From contig JAEYNO010000452.1 in the NCBI GenBank assembly GCA_023412515.1, forward strand, positions 1-7,405: DNA of 7,405 nt, read 5' to 3'. The notes beneath the pieces are model-generated. The model made no database searches, had not been told where the DNA came from, and saw nothing but the letters and a program-made list of their open reading frames with translations. Position 1 is the first letter of the stretch, and every line of letters begins with the position of its first letter. The stretch comes from Actinomycetes bacterium. Lineage in GTDB: Bacteria; Actinomycetota; Actinomycetes; Actinomycetales; Cellulomonadaceae. Positions 1 through 5,380 of this stretch are shown piece by piece. A program made the position numbers and the translations under genes.

Positions 1-2
1 GG

Positions 3-857
3 CAGACCAGCCCCGCCAGCGCCCTGGGCTCCCTCGCCCCAGACATCGCCCTCGCGCTCGTCACCGGCGGCGTCGGAGCCGCAGCCGTCCGCGGCGCCCG
101 CAGCACCGCCAACGCCGGCATCCGCGCCGCCGCCGCCAGCGCCCTACGCGCCGGCGCACGCACCGCCTGGGAGAACTCGGCCATCGTCGCCACCCAGCGC
201 GCCCTGAACACCTCGGTGTCCGGGTTCTTCCGCCGCGAGTGGCGCCTGATGCTGGCCGACGACCGAGGCTCGGTGCAGTTCTGGCCCGCGAAGCTCGACC
301 CGACCGCCCGCGCTCCGCTGAACATCCGCGAGGTGTCCAGGCGGTTCCCTGACAAGACACCCCATGTCGAGACATCCGGCCAGAAGGGCGGCTGGAACAA
401 GGCGCTCCACAAGCCGGCGCCGGACTCGGTGTACGTGGTCGACGGTCGCAACGTGTACGTCACCGACCACCTCGGACGGGTCGAGCACGTCGAGGGCAGG
501 TGGGACCCGACAGCCGCGGCCGACGCTGCCGAGCATCGCAATGGACACCAGCAGCGCGTTGCAGGACGGGCCGACCGGCAGCCTGGCGACGTGGGAGCCC
601 ACCTCATCGCGGCGAGCGGAGGAGGTGGCGGCGAGGGCCTCAACCTCGTCGCGCTCCGAGATGCGATCAATGCCGCCGGGGGCGACTACGGCAAGATGGA
701 GCGAGAGATCCGGCGGTTGGTCGCCCAGGATCCGGACGCGCTGATTGAGCTCGTCATCGACCTTCGCTACCCAGGAGACTCCCTACGGCCAGACCGCCTA
801 GAGATCAAGGTATTGGCCGACGGCAACCACATCGGGAAGGTGCGCATCCAGCAATGA
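3..857 (+). CDS. C-terminal part of a polymorphic toxin with an Endonuclease_NS_2-type nuclease tip (5' end outside window)
   Basis: The frame is open from the left edge (first full codon at 3), giving about 284 residues of a longer protein. A hydrophobic Ala/Gly/Leu-rich stretch (window residues ~6-30, APDIALALVTGGVGAAAV) resembles the helical region before the tip in actinobacterial secreted toxins. A linker follows, then YVVDGRNVYVTDHLGRVEHVEG, the usual lead-in to this nuclease family. The nuclease core starts at residue 196 with DVGAHLIAAS (probable catalytic His200), a Gly-rich turn, GEGLNL (Glu211, Asn214) and YGKMEREIRRL. By family knowledge it should degrade DNA and/or RNA in rival cells after secretion; a type VII route is likely for Actinobacteria but the N-terminus is not visible. 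DVGAH is an unusual form of the family's D-x-G-G-H or DRGH core. The stop overlaps the next start (ATGA), as expected for a toxin followed by its immunity gene. Confidence 0.85.
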   Translation, partial: QTSPASALGSLAPDIALALVTGGVGAAAVRGARSTANAGIRAAAASALRAGARTAWENSAIVATQRALNTSVSGFFRREWRLMLADDRGSVQFWPAKLDPTARAPLNIREVSRRFPDKTPHVETSGQKGGWNKALHKPAPDSVYVVDGRNVYVTDHLGRVEHVEGRWDPTAAADAAEHRNGHQQRVAGRADRQPGDVGAHLIAASGGGGGEGLNLVALRDAINAAGGDYGKMEREIRRLVAQDPDALIELVIDLRYPGDSLRPDRLEIKVLADGNHIGKVRIQQ

Positions 858-1687
858 CCGTCCGTCCGAACTCCGCCGACCTCAACGCCCTGGGCTCGAT
901 GCTGGCGTCCCTGGCGCCGGACGGCTGGTCGAGCGTGACCTTGACCTACCAGGCTGTCGGGCCCGCTAGCACTGACCGCGTCACCGCGCAGACTCCCGCG
1001 GCGCAGGTGACCGTACCCGCCGGACTGTCGTTCGACGACGCGGACGTCCTCGACGAGCTGCGCGCAGCGATGTACCGACCCGGTGCCGGCACGTGGTTCA
1101 CCGCAAAGATCACGATCTTCGCCGACGGGCGCATCACGACGGACTTCGACTACGACAACGAGCCCGCCTACGACTTCGCACCGAACTCGTGGGCTGACGA
1201 CGCTGAGAAGTTCCCCCGGACCCCGGAGAACACCCCGGCATGGCTGGCCGCGAAGGTCGAGCAGCCGGACTGGGTCGGTGCGCGCTGGCAGCTGGAGTTC
1301 ACCGCCGACGGCGCGGTGCTCGACAACTCGGCCCCGCTGGACGCCACGACCACCGAGCAGGGCCATGCCTGGTGCACGCAGATCGCGCAGCAGCTGCGCG
1401 AGCGCGGGCACGACCTCACGCAGGGCGTCGACGACGGCGAGGACGGGCGCGGCAACCCCGTCCAGTACGACGAGCTCACCCTCAACCTGGCCTCGGGCTA
1501 CATGGCCCTGGCCTTCTTCCGCGACGAGGTCTTCTGGACCACCGAGGTGTGGCCGCACGAGGTCGACCAGACGACCTTCACCACACTGGCACGCGACGTG
1601 CTGACCGTCGTGCGCGAGACCACCGGGTACGACATCGGGGACCAGCCCGACCCGTACGAGCGCAAGCTCCTCGCCCTGGACGCCTGA
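854..1687 (+). CDS. YezG/DUF600-like immunity protein, cognate to the upstream nuclease toxin
   Basis: A 277-aa protein, predicted soluble and acidic, with no signal peptide. Residues ~66-140 carry the DUF600/YezG hallmarks: LRAAMYRPGAGTWFTAK, then DGRITTDFDYDNEPAYDF, then the conserved DDAEKFPRTPENTPAWL. In Bacillus, YezG neutralises the nuclease tip of YeeF, so this protein probably binds and inhibits the Endonuclease_NS_2 tip in the cytoplasm. Its ATG overlaps the toxin stop, and a purine-rich GGGAAGG lies 13 nt upstream, so translation is probably coupled. At 277 aa it is nearly twice the usual YezG length. The extra part (~141-277, with GARWQLEFTADGAVLDNSAP and EVFWTTEVWPHEVDQTTF) looks like a second domain. 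A diverged copy lies 1949 bp downstream. Confidence 0.85.
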   Translation: MTVRPNSADLNALGSMLASLAPDGWSSVTLTYQAVGPASTDRVTAQTPAAQVTVPAGLSFDDADVLDELRAAMYRPGAGTWFTAKITIFADGRITTDFDYDNEPAYDFAPNSWADDAEKFPRTPENTPAWLAAKVEQPDWVGARWQLEFTADGAVLDNSAPLDATTTEQGHAWCTQIAQQLRERGHDLTQGVDDGEDGRGNPVQYDELTLNLASGYMALAFFRDEVFWTTEVWPHEVDQTTFTTLARDVLTVVRETTGYDIGDQPDPYERKLLALDA

Positions 1688-1830
1688 CGCGGCAGGCACC
1701 GTACGGGGCGCGCGGTGAGACATTCAGCGACCCCGACGTCAGCGGGGGGGGGAGCGGTCAGGAGCGGTGTCGCTGGGCGGGCTGCGCTCGACGCTCAGAT
1801 CACGGACATTCTCGGGAGCGGCGGCAACTG

Positions 1831-2361
1831 ATGGGCACCAAGGTTCAGTATGCGGAGTACTGGGACACTTCCATCCCGGCGTCTGACGTCGTATGGATCA
1901 CGGAGGATGAAGCACGCCGCCGGTACGAGTCCGGTGAGGCGTTCTCCGCGATCGGCTCGTCGGTCGCACGACAGGAGTCACCTCTGCAGCGGTGGACGTT
2001 CACCGTCGGCGCGAGCGGCAACGTCCGGGTTGCGTTCTTCGATCGTCATGGCACGCACCGACGGACGATCGACTACCGCGTCGTCGACGGGATGCTCTGG
2101 CGCCACGCGACGATCGATCTGGACTACCCCGACGGCGAGCGGTACTACAACCGGGTGCGTTCCACGCGCCGTCGTGAGGCGTGGTTCGAGCCCGACGGGC
2201 ACGTCCGCGTGGAGATCACCGACAAGACCGTCGATCCCGGCATGCGAGACGTCTTCACCAGTGACGACGTGAAGGTCCCGTCGTTCTGGATGACTCGCCC
2301 GAACTTCGGTGAGTGGGACGAGCTCACCGACCCCGAGTTTGGTGCGGCGCCGACGATCTGA
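1831..2361 (+). CDS. Hypothetical 176-aa protein, candidate immunity protein in toxin locus
   Basis: I do not recognise the family. The chosen ATG has GGGAG 12 nt upstream (1814-1818) and begins MGTKVQYAEYWDTSIPASDVVWITEDEARRRYESGE. The frame stays open further upstream but looks non-coding there. The protein is soluble and charged, with no signal peptide or membrane segment. It is rich in short beta-strand-like stretches (WTFTVGASGNVRVAFFD, EAWFEPDGHVRVEIT) and ends in an aromatic/acidic region (SFWMTRPNFGEWDELTDPEF). It sits between an immunity gene and an orphan toxin cassette, where immunity genes commonly accumulate, so an immunity or protective role is likely but is inferred from position only. 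It might instead belong to a toxin tip that has been lost. Confidence 0.7.
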   Translation: MGTKVQYAEYWDTSIPASDVVWITEDEARRRYESGEAFSAIGSSVARQESPLQRWTFTVGASGNVRVAFFDRHGTHRRTIDYRVVDGMLWRHATIDLDYPDGERYYNRVRSTRRREAWFEPDGHVRVEITDKTVDPGMRDVFTSDDVKVPSFWMTRPNFGEWDELTDPEFGAAPTI

Positions 2362-2410
2362 CCCGCGGCGGGGACCCACCCGACGCGACCTCCCGCGCCC
2401 ACGCCCCCAC

Positions 2411-2450
2411 CTGCCCCGACCTGCCCCGACCTGCCCCGACCTGCCCCGAC
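2411..2450. repeat. Tandem array, 4 exact copies of 10-bp CTGCCCCGAC
   Basis: Four perfect 10-bp units run end to end 49 bp after the stop of the 176-aa gene, directly before the longer repeat R1. A unit of 10 bp is not a multiple of three, so it does not encode a simple peptide repeat. The equivalent place upstream of R2 has one degenerate unit (3774-3785), so the array looks like a local slippage expansion. Confidence 0.9.
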
Positions 2451-2526
2451 CAGCCTGTCCCGTCGACTCGTCGCCCGCCGCACCGCTCACCGTGCACCCG
2501 CGGACGACACGCGCGTCGCCCCGTGG
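2450..2526 (+). repeat. Direct repeat R1, upstream border of the orphan cassette
   Basis: A 77-nt stretch that matches 3786-3863 (R2) at about 83% by hand alignment, including an identical 18-nt block (2494-2511 and 3831-3848). It ends a few bases before homology to the full toxin begins. A small perfect inverted repeat, GTTGC-CCG-GCAAC (2527-2539), lies at that junction. R1 and R2 bracket the duplicated toxin/immunity cassette. Confidence 0.8.
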
Positions 2527-2527
2527 G

Positions 2528-2806
2528 TTGCCCGGCAACGTGGGAGCCCACCTCATCCCGGCGAGCGGCGGGGGTGCCGGCGAGGGCCTCAACCTCATCG
2601 CGCTCCGAGCGACGATCAATGCCGCCGGGGGCGACTACGGCACGATGGAGCGAGAGATCCGGCGGCTGATCGACCAGGATCCGAACGCGCTGATCGAGTT
2701 GAAGATCGACCTGCAGCACCCCGGGAGCAACACGCGACCCGGCCGAGTCGTGATCGACGTGCTCGCTGATGGGCAGAACATCGGAAGGGTGAACTTCACA
2801 CAATGA
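2528..2806 (+). pseudogene. Orphan Endonuclease_NS_2-type toxin tip (no N-terminal part)
   Basis: This segment encodes LPGNVGAHLIPASGGGAGEGLNLIAL and so on to the stop, and aligns without gaps to the last 89 residues of the toxin ending at 857. By hand count 26 of the 89 residues differ (71% identity). His of GAHLI, the GEGLNL motif and YGTMEREIRRL are kept, but the first residue of the core motif is Asn, not Asp. The homology stops abruptly upstream, where repeat R1 begins. The frame remains open to a GTG at 2309 inside the preceding gene, but that start has no ribosome binding site and the extension is unrelated low-complexity sequence. It is most likely an unexpressed spare tip of the kind known from CdiA, Rhs and LXG toxin loci. 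Its stop overlaps the start of the next gene (ATGA), exactly as in the full copy. Confidence 0.8.
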
Positions 2807-3636
2807 CGATCCGTCCTGACGCGGCTGACCTTCAGGTCATCGGTTCCGATCTGGCCTGACTGGCACCCTCCGGGTGGACGCGCCTGTTCCTGACCTACCA
2901 GAAGGTCGGACCGACGGGCACCGACCACGTCGAGGCTGAGACCCCGGCCGGACGCGTCAACGTCTCCGGACGCCTCAGCTTTGACACCTATGACCGGCTC
3001 GACGACCTGCGGGCCGCGATGTACCGGCCCGGCGCGGGCACGTGGTTCACGGCGAGGTTCTCCGTCTACGCCGACGGTCGGATCACCACGGACTTCGACT
3101 ACGACACCGAGCCCGCCTACGACTTCGCGCCGAACTCGTGGGTCGAGGACGCCGAGAAGTACCCGCGCACCCCGGAGAACACGCCCGCATGGCTCGCAGC
3201 CAAGGTCGAGCAGCCCGACTGGGTCGGTGCACGCTGGCAGCTGGAGTTCACCGCCGACGGCGCGGTGCTCGACAACTCGGCCCCGCTGGACGCCACGACC
3301 ACCGAGCAGGGCCACGCCTGGTGCGCGCAGATCGCGCAGCAGCTGCGCGAGCGCGGGCACGACCTCACGCAGGGCGTCGACGACGGCGAGGACGGGCGCG
3401 GGAACCCCGTCCGGTACGACGAGCTCACCCTCACGCTGGGCTCGGGCTACATGGCCCTGGCCTTCTTCCACGACGAGGTCTTCTGGACCACCGAGGTGTG
3501 GCCGCACGAGGTCGACCAGACGACGTTCACCACGCTGGCACGCGACGTGCTGGCCGTCGTGCGCGAGGTCACCGGTTACGACATCGGGCACCAGCCGGAC
3601 CCCTACGAGCGCAAGCTGCTGGCCCTGACGGCTTGA
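2803..3636 (+). pseudogene. Second YezG/DUF600-like immunity gene, interrupted by TGA at codon 19
   Basis: A paralogue of the immunity gene at 854-1687 with the same length and no indels. The reading frame starts MTIRPDAADLQVIGSDLA and then meets TGA at 2857-2859, where the other copy has Ser19 (TCC). The rest of the frame is open and well conserved to the stop at 3634-3636. By hand count, residues 1-72 are about 60% identical to the first copy and residues 73-277 about 91% (18 differences in 205). The next in-frame ATG, at 3019 (Met73), would give a 205-aa product that starts almost exactly at the conserved part, but no convincing ribosome binding site precedes it. There is no in-frame GTG between the stop and that ATG. 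It could be a true pseudogene, a truncated but expressed protein, or a sequencing error. Confidence 0.8.
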
Positions 3637-3785
3637 CCTCGAACCCCAGGGCGACTCCTGCCGACGCCGGGGCGGTGCCCGTCCAGCGCGACCACACCGC
3701 CGTCATCCCGAGGGTTCCACCGACCGGCTACGGCGGCGCGAACCACGGTCCACCACCGCCGCGACGCCCACGCCACCGGCTCCGG

Positions 3786-3863
3786 CCAGCCTGTACCGTC
3801 GACCTCGTCAGCCGCAGCGGCCCTCACCAGGCACCCGCGGACGACACGGGTGTCGTCCCGTGG
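3786..3863 (+). repeat. Direct repeat R2, downstream border of the orphan cassette
   Basis: The counterpart of 2450-2526. It lies 150 bp after the stop of the second immunity gene. The remaining non-coding sequence from 3637 to 3785 shows no gene and no clear signal. Homology to the R1 region may extend ~20 nt further upstream (CGCCCACG-type sequence at 3765 and 2396). No toxin tip follows R2; a tRNA gene comes instead. Confidence 0.75.
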
Positions 3864-3871
3864 TTTCCACG
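3839..3871 (+). terminator. Two adjacent hairpins, possible terminator of the toxin/immunity operon
   Basis: GGACGACAC (3839-3847) pairs perfectly with GTGTCGTCC (3850-3858). A second inverted repeat follows at once, CGTGG-TTT-CCACG (3859-3871). The site lies between the last immunity gene and the tRNA. There is no U-tract, which is common for actinobacterial terminators, so termination is inferred. The first stem is imperfect in R1. The structure could instead be part of the cassette-border repeat. Confidence 0.4.
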
Positions 3872-3891
3872 AACGAAACCCCTCATCACCC

Positions 3892-3964
3892 GGGCCTCTA
3901 GCTCAACTGGCAGAGCAGCGGACTTTTAATCCGCGGGTTGTGGGTTCGATCCCCACGGGGCCCA
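3892..3964 (+). tRNA. tRNA-Lys (anticodon UUU)
   Basis: A full cloverleaf can be drawn. The acceptor stem is GGGCCTC/GGGGCCC with one G-U pair. The D arm GCTC...GAGC is at 3901-3916. The anticodon stem GCGGA/TCCGC encloses loop CTTTTAA, with anticodon TTT at 3925-3927. The T arm GTGGG-TTCGATC-CCCAC is at 3940-3956, and the discriminator base is A3964. The sequence after it is CCT, so CCA is not encoded and must be added after transcription. The gene ends 11 bp before the insertion sequence and appears intact. Confidence 0.95.
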
Positions 3965-3980
3965 CCTCTCCCGTGTGTTG

Positions 3981-4068
3981 TTCCGGCTGATGCTGGACGT
4001 TGGATGTTCGGCTGAGGGTTGACGGGGTTCCGGTTGAGGGTTGACACCGGTTCCGGTTGATCCTTGAC
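3981..4068 (+). repeat. Four degenerate 18-nt repeats in the IS left end
   Basis: The motif TTCCGGYTGANNNTTGAC occurs at 3981-3998, 4007-4023 (one C missing), 4028-4045 and 4051-4068, with start spacings of 26, 21 and 23 bp, so roughly on one face of the helix. Two related copies lie inverted in the right end (within 5262-5312). They are probably transposase-binding sites. Each unit ends in TTGAC-like sequence that resembles a -35 box, but no convincing -10 follows. Confidence 0.75.
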
Positions 4069-4076
4069 GCTCTTCC

Positions 4077-5255
4077 ATGAGGGAGATGAGCGTGGCCGAG
4101 CAGCGGTACAAGGCGGTGTCGGCTGTCATCGCAGATGGTCGGACGATCACCGAGGTCGCAGCGTCATGGGGCATCTCGCGCCAGACGTTGCATGTGTGGC
4201 TGGCCCGGTACGAGGCCGGAGGGCTCGAGGCGTTGGTCGACCGGTCGCACCGGCCGGTGTCCTGCCCGCACCAGATGGATCCTGACGACGAGGTCGCGGT
4301 GCTGGAGATGCGACGCACTCACCCGGGGTGGGGTCCGGTGCGGATCGTTCACGAGCTGGCCCGGCGCGACATCGTGGTCTCACGCTCGGGGGTCTAACGG
4401 GCGCTGCGCCGCGCTGAGCTCATCGTGACCGGTGGGCGACGTCGGCGTGATGAGCACTGGCGTCGCTGGGAGCGCGGTCGGGCGATGGAGCTGTGGCAGA
4501 TGGACGTGGTCGCCGGGGTGGTGCTCGTGAACGGGACCTCGACGAAGTGCCTGACCGGGATTGACGACCACTCCCGGTTCTGCGTGTGCGCGAGGTTGAT
4601 GCCAGCTGAGCGCACCAGGTTCGTCTGCGAGGGGCTGAGCGACGCGTTGGACCAGCACGGCGTCCCCGAACAGATCCTGACCGACAACGGCAAGGTGTTC
4701 ACCGGCCGCTTCAACCATCCGCCGGTCGAGGTGCTCTTCGACGCGATCTGCCGGCGTAACGGCATCGAGCACCTGCTGACCCAGCCCCGATCACCGACCA
4801 CCACCGGGAAGATCGAACGGTTCCACCGCACTCTGCGCACGGAGTTCGGCACTTCTCGGCAGTTCGCGACCTTCGCCGAGGCCCGGGACGCACTCGATCG
4901 GTGGGTTGCCTTCTACAACACCGACCGGCCGCACCAGTCCATCGCCATGGCGACCCCCGCAGCAAGGTTCGCCGGCGCGGCCCACCGTGAGCGAGCCCCC
5001 GAGCCCGACCGCACCGGACCGCAGTGGGTCGCCCGCAAGGTCTCTACCGTCGGCGTCGTCTGCGTGTCATGGCAGCAGGTCTCGGTCGGGGTCCACCGCG
5101 CAGGCGAGCGCTGCGATGTCCTGGTCGGTCCGGACACCTTGCAGTTCTGGGTCGGCAACGAGCTGCTGCGCACTGTCCAGCGCACCAGCACCGGTCCCGT
5201 CCGCAACAAGCGAGCCCTGGGAGGTGCACTGACCAAGACCCGACGAGCACGCTGA
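4077..5255 (+). pseudogene. IS481-family transposase, interrupted by TAA at codon 107
   Basis: Two halves lie in one frame, separated only by TAA at 4395-4397, where a TAC or TAT codon (SRSGVYRALRRAEL) would be expected. Counting from the ATG at 4077, residues ~14-60 form a helix-turn-helix (ITEVAASWGISRQTLHVWLARYEA). The catalytic DDE core is intact: Asp143 in WQMDVV, Asp203 in LTDNGKVF and Glu247 in GKIERFHRTL, followed by FYNTDRPHQSI. The likely true start is GTG 4092, which has GAGGGAG six bases upstream and begins at the family's usual (M)AEQRYKAV; the ATGs at 4077 and 4086 lack good spacing. Full length would be ~387-392 aa, normal for this family. The catalytic half alone could start at GTG 4425 but would lack the DNA-binding domain. 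Confidence 0.9.
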
Positions 5256-5261
5256 CGACAA

Positions 5262-5312
5262 CGTCAAGGATCAACCGAACCCGAACCGTAAAGCATCACC
5301 CGGAACCCAACA
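5262..5312 (-). repeat. Right terminal inverted repeat of the IS
   Basis: Read on the minus strand, it starts TGTTGGGTTCCGGGTGATGC and contains CGGTTGATCCTTGACG (5262-5277), a perfect inverted match to 4054-4069. Two of the 18-nt motif units can be recognised here, against four at the left end. The next 68 bp, to the stop of the J-domain gene, show no gene or clear terminator. Confidence 0.75.
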
Positions 5313-5380
5313 GGCCCACACCACCGACGACGGGACGCATGCGAGCCACGGCGTACGAGCCGGTTCGACGACCAGACCCG

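Larger units (their letters stand above)
3976..5312 (+). mobile_element. IS481-family insertion sequence with an interrupted transposase
   Basis: About 1.34 kb. The left end TGTTGTTCCGGCTGATGCT and the reverse complement of the right end, TGTTGGGTTCCGGGTGATGC, match apart from a 2-nt gap and one substitution and both start with TGT, as IS481-family ends do. Further inside, a perfect 16-bp inverted pair is found (4054-4069 and 5262-5277). The single transposase gene fills the interior. I could not find a target duplication directly abutting these ends, so the exact borders are provisional by a few bases. Because of the stop codon in its transposase, the copy is probably not autonomous. Confidence 0.8.

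Noticed and set aside
767..1723. Long minus-strand frames opposite the immunity genes (also 2635-3591).
   Set aside because: They are mirror frames of high-GC coding sequence, and they lie opposite genes with clear family motifs.
1744..1752. A run of nine G followed by a GGAGCGGT direct repeat, a possible phase-variation tract.
   Set aside because: It lies between genes, not in a reading frame or an identified promoter, and I have no evidence that its length affects expression.
2309..2527. An open frame from GTG 2309 joined to the orphan toxin tip, which would give a 165-aa short toxin.
   Set aside because: The start has no ribosome binding site, it overlaps the previous gene, and the extra residues are Pro/Arg-rich translation of the tandem repeat and R1.
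2411..3866. The repeats considered as a CRISPR array.
   Set aside because: The 10-bp units are contiguous with no spacers, and R1/R2 are only two copies over 1.3 kb apart.
597..3968. The 9-mer GCCCACCTC is shared by the toxin-tip junction (597-605, also in the second copy) and the tRNA-Lys 3' end (3960-3968), perhaps an attachment core.
   Set aside because: It is too short, there is no integrase gene in the window, and in the toxin it is part of conserved coding sequence.
3959..5319. GGCCCAC occurs at the tRNA 3' end (3959-3965) and just after the IS right end (5313-5319), possibly a target-site duplication.
   Set aside because: The left copy is separated from the matching TGTTG end by 10 bp, so it does not abut the element. 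At this GC content a 7-bp match is expected by chance.
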